Below, one piece after another: positions 14,201-24,600 of a DNA stretch of 64,000 nucleotides. A program made the translations under genes and the position numbers. Location: NCBI RefSeq assembly GCF_932526225.1, contig NC_064035.1:1735501-1799500 (forward strand), read 5' to 3'. Numbering within the stretch: the first letter of the stretch is position 1; every line of letters begins with the position of its first letter. Below the pieces are notes generated by a model. The model did no database searches. It was given only the letters and a program-made list of their open reading frames with translations, and was not told where the DNA came from. Source of the DNA: Nematostella vectensis (lineage: Eukaryota > Cnidaria > Anthozoa > Actiniaria > Edwardsiidae).

Positions 14201-17167
14201 CCCCCTCAACCCCCCCCCCCCTAGAGTGAGGTGCCCTCCTTTCCCTCAAACCTTCCCCCCTCCCCTAGGGTGAGGTGCCCCCTCCCCCTCAAACCCTCCC
14301 CCCTCCCCTAGGGTGAGGTGCCCCACCCTCCCCCTCAAACCTTCCCCCCTCCCCTAGGGTGAGGTGCCCCCTCCCCCTCAAACCCTCCCCCCTCCCCTAG
14401 AATGAGGTGCCCCCCCTTTCCCTCAAACCCTCCCCTAGGGTGAGTTGCCCCACCCTCCCCCTCAAACCCTCCCCCCTCCCCTAGGGTGAGGTGCCCCACC
14501 TTCCCCCTCAAACCCTCCCCCCTCCCCTAGGGTGAGGTGCCCCACCCTCCGCCTCAAACCCTCCCCCTCAAACCCTCCCCCCTCCCCTAGAGTGAGGTGC
14601 CCCCCTGCCCCTCAAACCCTCCCCCCTCCCCTAGGGTGAGGTGCCCCACCCTCCGCCTCAAACCCTCCCCCTCAAACCCTCCCCCCTCCCCTAGAGTGAG
14701 GTGCCCCCCTGCCCCTCAAACCCTCCCCCCCTCCCCTTGGTTGAGGTGCCCCACCCTCCCCCTTAAACCCTCCCTAAACCTAGGGCGAGGTGCTCCATCC
14801 CCTCTTCAAAATCCATCCTCCCCCTAACGTGACAGTGCCATTTTTGGGTATTAACTAAAGGTGGCTCACATCCATTTCCTGTAACTTTTGGATTCTCACA
14901 TTGATCACGTGATTAGAATCTTATAATCATGGGATCCTTACCTGCTTACTTGTAGGTTTTGCTTCTATTTACCAAAGTCTGGAGACCTCGTGGCGCATGC
15001 TCTACACGAGCCTTCAGCTGGCCACAGTAGAGACCGTCGATCACAAGTAGGTCAAGAAACAATGCCAACATTCCTAAATAAGGGTGCAGGGAAATTTCCA
15101 TGTAATGTACATCGCCCAATATGCTTCAAGCTTGGCTATTAGTGATATACTATATGTAAATCGCCCAATAGGCTTCAAGCTTGACGATAAGTGATACGAT
15201 ATGTAAATCGCCCAATATGCTTCAAGCTTGGCTATTAGATATATACGATATGTAAATCCCCCAATATGCTTCAAGCTTGGCGATTAGATATATACTATAT
15301 GTAAATCGCCCAATAGGCTTCAAGCTTGGCGATTAGAGATATATTATATGCACATCGCCCAATATGCTTCAAGCTTGGCGATTAGTGATACGATATGCAT
15401 ATCGCCCAATATGCTTCAAGCTTGACGATTAAAGATATATTATATGCACATCGCCCAATAGACTTCAAGCTTGACGGTTTGTGATACTATATGTACATCG
15501 CCCAATAGACTTCAAGCTTGACGATTTGTGATACTATATGTACATCGCCCAATAGACTTCAAGCTTGACGATTCGTGATACTATATGTACATCGCCCAAT
15601 AGACTTCAAGCTTGACGATTTGTGATACTATATGTACATCGCCCAATAGGCTTCAAGCTCGACGATTTGTGATACTATATGTGCATCGCCCAATAGACTT
15701 CAAGCTTGACGATTCGTGATACTATATGTACATCGCCCAATAGGCTTCAAGCTCGACGATTTGTGATACTATATGTGCATCGCCCAATAGGCTCCAAGCT
15801 TGACGATTAAAAATATGTCATATGTACATCGCCCAATAGACTTCAAGCTTGACGATTTGTGATATACTCTACATACAACACAGGTATACCCTGTGCTATT
15901 GTCATCTGACTTCTATGTGATGTCGTTTGTCTGATAGGTACGGCCCAGCAGTCGGCGAGGCAACAAATAACTCGATGGGTGCCCTGGGATTCGCCTTACA
16001 GGTGTGGTAACCCTGTGGTATTAGTATATACATGTCCATGTGCTACAAAATATTAGTTCTTTTCTTACTTATCAAAAGTATTCTTCCATTCCCCTAATTA
16101 AATGGCTCATCATTGCCCTCCATTGATTACATGGCCAGGGGAGGAATTGAACATTCTACTCTGCCAAACAAGGGGGTGTAGCTGCAGCACTATGATGGCT
16201 TGTAGACGAAACGACCTAATAACGACACAGGAAAGGCTTTGCGTGTAAAGGATATGCCTTAGGGTTTGCGTGATATGCCTCAGGCTAGCTTTTAGCATGG
16301 AATGCTAGTACACACACTTGTCAGAAAAGCTTGAAAAACTACAAAATAGAGCAGCAAGGGTAATAACAAAGTCTGCCTGTGACTCGAGCTCTACGGTGGT
16401 CCTTGGTCCTCGTTATGCTTGCCTGGGACAGACTGCACATCCAGAGAGCAATTGATAAGGCCGCCATAATGTACAACTAATAGGTTGGCTCCCGGTTATT
16501 TGCGAGGACTTTCCACAACTTTTGAAAGCCGATATTGCTGAGAGAGATGGAAAAAAGGCTGACCATACCAAGGTCACGCACCAGCTACCTAAAAAATCTC
16601 TTTGCTACTGCGGAGCCGTACCATCTGCCACCGTCTTTCCGCAGCGCTCCGTCCCTGTACAAGGGTACTACTCTTCAACAGTCCCCCACACGGGCAAATA
16701 TGTAATTGTAACATGTAATTGTATATGTATATGTATATGTATATAACTGATATTTTTACCGTGTTGACATAAATTTTATTCCATTTCTGTTTAGACCGCG
16801 TGGAACGTGGACAATCTGGGAGTGAAGTAAGGGAAACGTAATGCTGTACTAAAAATCACGGATTTCTTAGTTGTACCTTTTGCACCAGTATTAATGGTTT
16901 TGAGCCATAAGAGCTGGTTTCGAGCCAGTTTAACTGGTTTTGCAGCAGTATAACTTGTTTTGCACTAGTTTAACTGGTTTTGCGCCATTATAACTAGTTT
17001 TGAGCCAGTGCATCTGGTTTTGTTTCTGTACGGCCAGTGATGGTTGATGTTTTGTTTCTTCCAGAGCCCTGGCCAAGAGAACAGCAAAAGACACAGGGAA
17101 ACACATGATAAAAGAAGCCGAAAAGAGATATATCGTGTCCGCTGACGACCAGTTAGCAAGACAATAG
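2285..17167 (+). CDS. SPART: spartin (MIT and senescence domain protein), 16 exons
   Basis: Spartin family proteins act on endosomes, lipid droplets and in cytokinesis. Exons: 2285-2346, 2439-2509, 5929-6022, 6368-6528, 6769-6861, 7270-7578, 7828-7907, 8071-8100, 8798-8875, 8970-9069, 9531-9634, 12620-12713, 14956-15046, 15938-16001, 16795-16826, 17065-17167. All introns are GT-AG and the 1566 nt give 521 aa plus stop in one frame (human spartin is 666 aa). Residues about 9-88 form the N-terminal MIT domain (YINQGLECDEKGKNKEALQL; later ARQKQEKMK). Residues about 291-495 form the senescence domain, with the family pattern ELIAWGLMKGA and glycine/alanine-rich helices (GAVVAAVGALTAELGRRLAP). Introns 2, 10, 11, 12 and 13 hold minisatellites and intron 11 a LINE remnant. 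The first in-frame ATG is used; 5' untranslated exons were not sought. Confidence 0.9.
3070..5838 (+). repeat. G-rich 47-bp minisatellite, about 59 copies (spartin intron 2)
   Basis: The unit is exactly 47 bp (core TGACTAGTGGGGCTAGAGGG). The + strand, which is also the transcribed message sense, has four or more G-runs per unit, so G-quadruplex or R-loop formation is plausible. Variant units carrying GAGGACATGG begin at 3841, 4264, 4546 and 5157, that is at multiples of 47 bp (9, 6 and 13 units), showing higher-order block duplication. Confidence 0.95.
9068..9285 (+). repeat. 70-bp tandem repeat at the exon 10 donor (spartin intron 10)
   Basis: TAATCCCTAAGTGTG recurs at 9071, 9141 and 9211, a 70-bp period. 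The first copy starts at the functional donor of spartin exon 10 (9070). The second copy keeps the GT, the third has lost it. A decayed fourth partial copy follows. Confidence 0.85.
9650..10020 (+). repeat. 42-bp minisatellite derived from the exon 11/intron 11 boundary
   Basis: About 8.5 copies of a 42-bp unit (core CAAAGATACCTACCCGAATC). The real boundary at 9622-9660 reads AACATGgagCAAAG|GTACC...GAATCCATA, and the array units read AACATGCAAAGATACC...GAATCCATA, so the unit descends from the last bases of exon 11 plus the start of the intron. The donor GT is AT in the copies. Because 42 is a multiple of three and no stops occur, both strands are open, but this is not a gene. Confidence 0.9.
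10243..12580 (-). mobile_element. degenerate LINE (APE endonuclease + reverse transcriptase) remnant
   Basis: Reading the minus strand from 12579, a 143-residue piece matches the end of an apurinic-type endonuclease (GDLDGKTTC, then SDHCHI) and the start of a reverse transcriptase (AIKQIKLKKSPG). The middle (about 12150-11605) is frameshifted but still reads as RT finger/palm fragments. 11604-10651 holds the palm and thumb with the catalytic RILYADDLVILA motif. After a stop at 10648-10650 the C-terminal cysteine/histidine region continues (EVHFLLHCPLYKG) to 10243. Frameshifts and stops make it inactive. It lies antisense in spartin intron 11. The clade is uncertain (CR1/L2/jockey-like group). 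Confidence 0.85.
12722..14830 (+). repeat. C-rich about 46-bp minisatellite with 828-bp block duplication (spartin intron 12)
   Basis: The unit is about 46 bp (core CTAGGGTGAGGTGCCCCACC) and the array begins within 15 nt of the exon 12 donor. The exon end plus intron start (GTGACCGGTGCTC...TACCCTCTCCCCTAG) resembles a first diverged unit. A run of distinctive variant units beginning near 12860 recurs 828-830 bp later, so a block of about 18 units was duplicated as one piece. The G-rich strand is the template strand, opposite to the intron 2 array. Confidence 0.9.
15094..15878 (+). repeat. 47-bp minisatellite (spartin intron 13)
   Basis: About 16 to 17 copies of a unit whose best-preserved copies are spaced exactly 47 bp (core ATCGCCCAATAGACTTCAAG; starts at 15542 and 15589 measured). 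Units contain HindIII-like AAGCTT and ATATAC/TATATG tracts. It begins about 50 nt after the exon 13 donor. Similarity of the unit to the donor region (GTCGATCACAAGTAGGTCAAG) is suggestive but weak. Confidence 0.9.
16316..16700 (+). mobile_element. fragment of a LINE reverse transcriptase C-terminus
   Basis: Translations in shifting frames give EKLEKLQNRAARVITKSA, then DKAAIMYN, then KKSLCYCGAVPSATVFPQ, which follow the usual order of the C-terminal part of LINE ORF2 (EKLQNRAARVIT ... SFCYSGAVLWNSLP). Several frameshifts separate the blocks. It lies in spartin intron 15 and is a dead fragment. Confidence 0.65.
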
Positions 17168-18616
17168 TACCTGAAACCATTCCATTTTTTTGGAAAATGT
17201 TGTACAAAAAAGATTTTATATTTAAAACTAGAAGTTCTCTGATCCAGAAGACATTTTCCACAGTGGTGTAGGCACGGGACCACGACGGTAACACGACGAC
17301 AAGTAAAACGACGGCAACACGACGACATTATTGGTCGCCATGAACCATCGATTGTTCTACACTTGATCTACACTCATAGAAACGTAGAAATTTCAATGCC
17401 TGAAAGAGTCTTGATCTCAATATTTTTTTATTATTCTTCACAATATTCTGACAAGATTTAATTGTCCGATGGGCGTTTATAGATAGTGTCTAGCTGCAAA
17501 CATAATAAAATCAAATAACAAGTGTGCCTCAAACCTTTTTGGCCGTTTTATTCTAAAAAATAATCCAAGATAGGAAGAGGGCAGAAACGTTTGCAAATCA
17601 TGTTTGTTTACCGTACATGCTAAATGCCCCGCCCCTGAACTCCTCGAAAATCCGAGTGACGCTTTACACGCTTACAAAGAGATTTTCGAGGAGGAATGGG
17701 GTCTATCAAATAATACATTGCGTATTTGCCTCGAGGCCTGGTACCATTTATTGTATCCTATGATCCTATAATAGTGATATTACTAAGAGTGCATGCTGGT
17801 GAGGATGGGAGGCCTGTGCTGCGAGCTGGCGAGCTGATTGACCTTTTCGCGGTTAAAGTTACAATACCTGTGGTTTTACACCAAAGAGAGGTTCAAACGG
17901 GTGTGTACGTCGCTCTTTCCCGCCAAAAGCAAGTAAGCAACAGAACACACAAGACAGCAACAATTCGTAAAATTTATCTAATACCTCATAGGATTCATGC
18001 CAAAACAAGCCTCTTTATGGTGTAAAACTACAGGCCTCCCAAGTTTTGTATTTCTAACCGCGTCATGGCATGTGACAACCATCTCCATGGTAACCGGCAG
18101 AAGGGAGTTGATCTCCCCTCCGAGGACCTGCTATAATCTATGAACGCGTGATAAAGAGCGATCATCGGAGTCCCAAATTTGTCGATTGTATTCTTTTTAC
18201 CCAGACATGTTTTTTTTTCAATATTTTATTAGTAGACATGTTGACCATGCAGTCTAATTGATTAGAATCGTGATGTTTCTCTGCATTAATTAAAATCGTT
18301 GATGATGTATCATGGTAAATTTATCATTGTAAATGTATCATTTTAAATCCGCTATGGAAAATCATATCTATCGCTTTTTAAGCCAAGTACGTGTTACCTA
18401 TAGCAAAAAAGGACATCAACTCGAGAACACGCGAGAAAAAAAAGAAAAACAGAGAAAATATAAAACACTTAAGTCTCTCGAGGTAATTGAAAAAAATAAT
18501 TAAACATGTCTTTAGGCTGTCCATCTTATTAAGATAAGCATCAAAAATATCAATTACGCTCGTATCAGATTTCGAAAACGGCAGTGTGGCTGAATGAGTG
18601 TACATCGACGTGCAGC
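17168..18616. other. spartin-ABCG intergenic region
   Basis: It contains the spartin 3' UTR and presumably the ABCG promoter. One notable structure is a 12-bp inverted repeat, TCCTCGAAAATC at 17641-17652 and its complement near 17681-17692. The open frame at 17726-18025 has no recognisable motif and is not annotated. Confidence 0.5.
17504..17509 (+). terminator. probable poly(A) signal of spartin
   Basis: AATAAA lies about 340 nt downstream of the spartin stop codon, the first clear hexamer after it. Confidence 0.5.
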
Positions 18617-21600
18617 ATGGCGGAGCAGGCGCTGAAAGCGGGTCTCGTCTCCTACGAAGTGAGCCCTGCGTTGGACTCGTACATCCATGACTCGGGAGAG
18701 TCTAGGAAATCCGAATTATCTCGTGGACGGAGTACAAACCCTGTGCCCAGGGAAGACGCTACTCTTTCATGGCAGAATATCAACGTATCGGTTATGGAGG
18801 GGAAGGGGAGGTCGGTGTGGCAACGGATAGTATGCAAGTCGACTCCTGCCCCCAACGGAAACATCAAGCACATACTGAACGATGGTAAGCCATGACAAGA
18901 ACGTTGCACAAATACACATTCAAGTAGGTGGACATTGTTTGCGCTTTCTGTGACTTTCCCTCCTTTGTCAAAAGTTGGACTTTCTTTGTCAAAACTTGGA
19001 ATTTTTTTTATTCTCAAAGGCTTTCCAATTTCCAAAATACTATATTGATTGAATTGCTTTATAAAAAAGAGTTATTATTGCTAGACCTTCTGAGTGTTGG
19101 TCGATTCCATTTAGATGACAGAAAGTGTCACTTTGACGAACAGATTGTCAATGAATTAATATAGGGGAGGTCACGGAATTTCTTTCAGTGTCATACAGGT
19201 CAACCAGAGTGTGAAAATATCAACACCACCGTCAATGCATAAAGCCCTAATAAGTACACGAAGAGAATTCCATCTTTATCGGACGCAATACGGGTAACGT
19301 TGTAGACCGTTTTATTGGTCAGAATGCAAGGGCATCAGGATATTGATTGCGTACCCAAAAAGAATTCTAATAAACACAAGCGAAAGAAATCCAACAGCTA
19401 GTAGAAAAAGAACGCTTTAGAGAATATTATATGTGAGTTCAAATCCAACAGCTAGTATAAAAAGAACGCTTTAGAGAATATTATATGTGGCTTTCTCAGT
19501 CGAGCTCTGCCCCTTCCCCCATCCTCCTTCTGTTGAGCCTGACACGATATCACTTTTCAGTAGTATGGGGTGATGCACTTGGGACACGTGACCCCACACA
19601 TATTTTAGAATGTATAAGGACACGAGCGGTAGGGGCGTGGCTGTGCCCACCCCCCCCCCCAATATTTTCTTTATGTTTCTGTATCGTTCCCCTCCCCCCA
19701 AACTCAGGTGGCCTGCTCCTGCTGTTGCATGCAGCAATGCTAATGAGCACCCTTTAGTTCAATCCCTCAAAGTTGAAAGTCGCCCAATAAGCCATTTCAG
19801 AGTTTAAGAAATGACGTGAGGGACTGGGCTCTTTCGGACCAAAAGAGCGATTTTTTTTCAAAATCGTTCATTTAGTCCGATTCGATCGATTCGACCCAGT
19901 CTCTCCGCGTCTTTTCTTAAACTCTGAATTGGCTTATTGGAGCTTGAATGAATACCACAGATTTCCCGATCCTGTGTTGGATCTGGCGACCTCATCTCTA
20001 AAAAGATCTCCCTCTAGAGCCACAATTTCAATAGTACCAGCAGTACCAGTTATGCTTTATCTAACAAAGCAAGCTTCCCTGGTACTTAATAGTGTAAGAA
20101 AACTGAGGAAACCAGATAAGCCCCCTCTCTAAGTCACTCTCTTTAATACCCCACCCCCCCCCCCCCCTTCAAGGCAGAAAAGGAAATACACCCCCTGTGG
20201 CTTACTCGAGCTTGTAAGATTTTGTTTGTTTTAGTGAATGGAACTGTCAAGCCAGGATCCCTGCTGGCCATCATGGGCGCAAGGTATTCTCCCTTTACGA
20301 GACCTGGTAATAGCGTGCTGGCGAGATAGTTCAGTGGTATGGGTTTACGAGACCTGGTAATAGCGTGCTGGCGAGATAGCTCAGTGATATGGGTTACGAG
20401 ACCTGGTAATAGCTTGCTGGCGAGATAGCTCAGTGGTATGGGTTTACGGCACCTGGTAATAGCTTGCTGGCGAGATAGCTCAGTGGTATGGGTTTAGGAG
20501 ACCTGGTAATAGCGTGCTGGCGAGATAGCTCAGTGGTATTGGTTTACGGGACATGGAAATAACGTGCTGGCGAGATAGCTCAGTGATATGGGTTAACGGG
20601 ACCTGGAAATAGCTTGCTGGCGAGATAGCTCAGTGGTATGGGTTTACGGCACCTGGTAATAGCGTGCTGGCGAGATAGCTCAGTGGTATGGGTTACGAGA
20701 CCTGGTAATAGCTTGCTGGCGAGATAGCTCAGTGGTATGGGTTTACGGCACCTGGTAATAGCGTGCTGGCGAGATAGCTCAGTGGTATGGGTTTACAAGA
20801 CCTGGTGATAGCGTGCTGGCGAGATAGCTCAGTGGTATGGGTTTCCGGGACCTGGTGATAGCGTGCTGGCGAGATAGCTCAGTGGTATAGGTTTACGAGA
20901 CTCGTAATAGCCGTGTTTCGAAATACTCGCCAATACGTACAAAAAATAACCTGAACAAGGAAGATATTATGTTATCTTGACCCAGCGTGTATCTTTATCT
21001 TCAAGTGGAGCTGGAAAGTCAACCCTCATGAACGTATTGGCGCATCGTAACATTGCCGACATGCAGGTGTCCGGGACAGTCATGGTCAATGAGCGAAAAG
21101 TCGGACTGGACATCAACACCATCTCTGCCTACGTGCAGCAAGAGGACTTGTTCATTGGCAAACTGACAGTCAGGGAGCACTTGGTATTCCAGGTACAACA
21201 CCGATGACAGTCAGTGAGTTACTGTATTTGGTATTCCAGGTACAACACCGATGACAGTCAGGGAGTTACTGTATTTGGTATTCCAGGTACAACACCAATG
21301 ACAGTCAGGGAGTTACTGTATTTGGTATTCCAGGTACAACACAGATGACAGTCAGGGAGTTACTGTATTTGGTATTCCAGGTACAACACCGATGACAGTC
21401 AAGGAGCACTTGGTATTCCAGTTACAACACTAATAACAGTCAGGGAGTTACTGTATTTGGTATTCCAGGTACAACACCGATGAAAATCAGGGAGTTACTG
21501 TATTTGTTATTCCAGTTACAACACCAATAACAGTCAGGGAGTTACTGTATTTGGTATTCCAGGTACAACACCGATGACAGTCAAGGAGCATTTGATATTC

Positions 21601-24600
21601 CTAGGTATAACGGACGAAGGGCTAGCGCTCAAACCGTCAGCGCAATTACTCTGTTTCACGGATGCGTTCAATATACTTTAAAACCATGACTGTCTGGGAG
21701 TATTTGGTATTCCAGGCATAACACCATGACAGTTTTCCAGGTTTATTACTTTCACAGTCAGAGATTATTTCGTGATTTTTGAAATAGTATGATGGAAGTT
21801 ATCTATTAAAAAGGGCACAGTTGAAGAGTTCATAAATTTTGTTATTTCAGGCACTTCTTAGACTGGATAAGGATCTCTCTCTTCAAGAACGTCTTTACCG
21901 AGTGGATCAGATTATCGGCGAGGTACAATTTGCAATATGCGCAGTAGAATGTAGTTTGCGTGGTAGAATGTAGCTTGCGTGGCAGAATGTAGTTTGCGTG
22001 GTAGAATGTAGTTTGCGTGGTAGAATGTAGTTTGCGTGGTAGAATGTAGTTTGCGTGGTAGAATGTAGTTTGCGCACTAGAATGTAGTTTGCGTAGTAGA
22101 AATGTAGTTTGCGTAGTAGAATGTAGTTTGCGCAGTAGAATGTAGTTTGCGTGGTAGAATGTAGTTTGCGTGGTAGAATGTAGTTTGCGTGGTAGAATGT
22201 AGTTTGCGTAGTAGAATGTAGTTTGCGTAGTAGAATGTAGCTTGCGTAGTAGAATGTAGTTTGCGTAGTAGAATGTAGCTTGCGTAGTAGAATGTAGTTT
22301 GCGTAGTAGAATGTAGCTTGCGTAGTAGAATGTAGTTTGGGTAGTAGAATGTAGTTTGCGTAGTAGAATGTAGTTTGCGTAGTAGAATGTAGTTGGCGTA
22401 GTAGAATGTAGTTTGCGTAGTAGAATGTAGCTTGCGTAGTAGAATGTAGTTTGCGTAGTAGAATGTAGCTTGCGTAGTAGAATGTAGTTTGCGAAGTATA
22501 GTAGCTTGCGTGGTAGAATGTAGTTTGCGAAGTATAATGTAGTTTGCGTAGTAGAATGTAGCTTGCGTAGTAGAATGTAGTTTGCGTAGTAGAATGTAGC
22601 TTGCGTAGTAGAATGTAGTTTGCGTAGTAGAATGTAGCTTGCGTACTAGAATGTAGTTTGCGTAGTAAAATGTAGTTTGCGTAGTAAAATGTAATTTGCG
22701 TAGTAGAATGTAGTTTGCGTAGTAGAATGTAGTTTGCGAAGTATAATGTAGTTTGCGCAGTATAATGTAGCTTGCGTAGTATAATGTAGTTTGCGTAGTA
22801 GAATGTAGCTTGCGTGGTAGAATGTAGTTTGCGAAGTATAATGTAGTTTGCGTAGTATAATGTAGTTTGCGTAGTAGAATGTAGCTTGCGAAGTAGAATG
22901 TAGTTTGCGAAGTATAAGGTAGTTTGCGCAGTAGAATGTAGTTTGCGTAAAAGAATGTAGTTTTCATAGATCTGTTTATTTTTCTTCTATGTATCTACCT
23001 ACCTCTCTTGATATTTCCAGGTTGGACTTCGCCGATGTGCCGATACAATGATCGGGATTCCAGGGCGCATGCGTGGCATCTCGGGTGGAGAGAAGAAGAG
23101 GTTGTCATTCGCGTCAGAAGTTCTCACCGACCCGGCCATACTGTTTGCTGATGAGCCTACCTCTGGTTTAGACGCGTTCATGGCCCAGACCGTTATCACA
23201 ACTTTGCAGAAGATGGCTGCACAGGGTCGGACTGTAGTATGTACCATTCATCAACCTTCTTCTGAGGTCTTCGCCATGTTCGATAGGTGGGTATGAATCG
23301 AGGAAAAAAGTTCCACACGGCACTGATCGCGGCTGCACTAGCCGTGCTGCACGGCAAAAGATTCAAACGTCGAGCTTCTGATGTGCCAAATCAAATACCA
23401 TGTTTGCTATATTTATTATTTATTTGCAGTTTGTTATTGCTAGCGGAAGGACGCGTTGCCTTTCATGGACCGACTTTCCAAGCCATCACTGCATTCTCTG
23501 AGTAAGTCACAGAGATCAATAAATAATACACATCTTCTAGTACATCGTGGAGAAAGTTGTATGCAAGGGTCGAACACTTCCCACAGCGGCAATGTCGCCA
23601 TTGACTTCCGGTCGATTACGTAACAATCTCCGATGTTTTTTAACGGAAAACGCGAAAAATATTTTAAAATTGTAAAGCAGTGTGTATATTGGAAGTTTAT
23701 TTGAGGACGTGACTGATGATTTAGATTTAGTTTTGATTGGCCTGTTCAATAGCTCGGATTCAAATAGATTCTTTTGTCTTCTATCGGTTGAGGCGTGTTG
23801 AGGTTTCGGTCCGCCCTCCGGAAGTCAACTGGTGCGATTGCCGCATGTATGTCTAATAGCGATTCTACCAATTTAGCGATTCTACCAATTTAGCGATTCT
23901 ACCAATTTAGCGATTCTACCAATTTAGCGATTCTACCAATTTAGCGATTCTACCAATTTAGCGATTCTACCAATTTAGCGATTCTACCAATTTAGCGATT
24001 CTACCAATTTAGCGATTCTACCAATTTAGCGATTCTACCAATTTAGCGATTCTACCAATTTAGCGATTCTACCAATTTAGCGATTCTACCAATTTAGCGA
24101 TTCTACCAATTTAGCGATTCTACCAATTTAGCGATTCTACCAATTTAGCGATTCTACCAATTTAGCGATTCTACCAATTTAGCGATTCTACCAATTTAGC
24201 GATTCTACCAATTTAGCGATTCTACCAATTTAGCGATTCTACCAATTTAGCGATTCTACCAATTTAGCGATTCTACCAATTTAGCGATTCTACCAATTTA
24301 GCGATTCTACCAATTAAGCGATTCTACCAATTTAGCGATTCTACCAATTTAGCGATTCTACCAATTTAGCGATTCTACCAATTTAGCGATTCTACCAATT
24401 TAGCGATTCTACCAATTTAGCGATTCTACCAATTTAGCGATTCTACCAATTTAGCGATTCTACCAATTTAGCGATTCTACCAATTTAGCGATTCTACCAA
24501 TTTAGCGATTCTACCAATTTAGCGATTCTACCAATTTAGCGATTCTACCAATTTAGCGATTCTACCAATTTAGCGATTCTACCAATTTAGCGATTCTACC

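Noticed and set aside
17726-18025. 99-residue open frame between spartin and ABCG
   Set aside because: No recognisable motif, no splice partners, and length is within chance for the base composition.
20295-20905. Cluster of tRNA genes
   Set aside because: Only the 5' half of a tRNA-like sequence is present in each unit; no anticodon arm, T arm or B box.
22077-22967. 296-residue minus-strand open frame
   Set aside because: It is the 19-bp satellite translated; the protein is a 19-residue repeat with no other content and lies inside an intron of ABCG.
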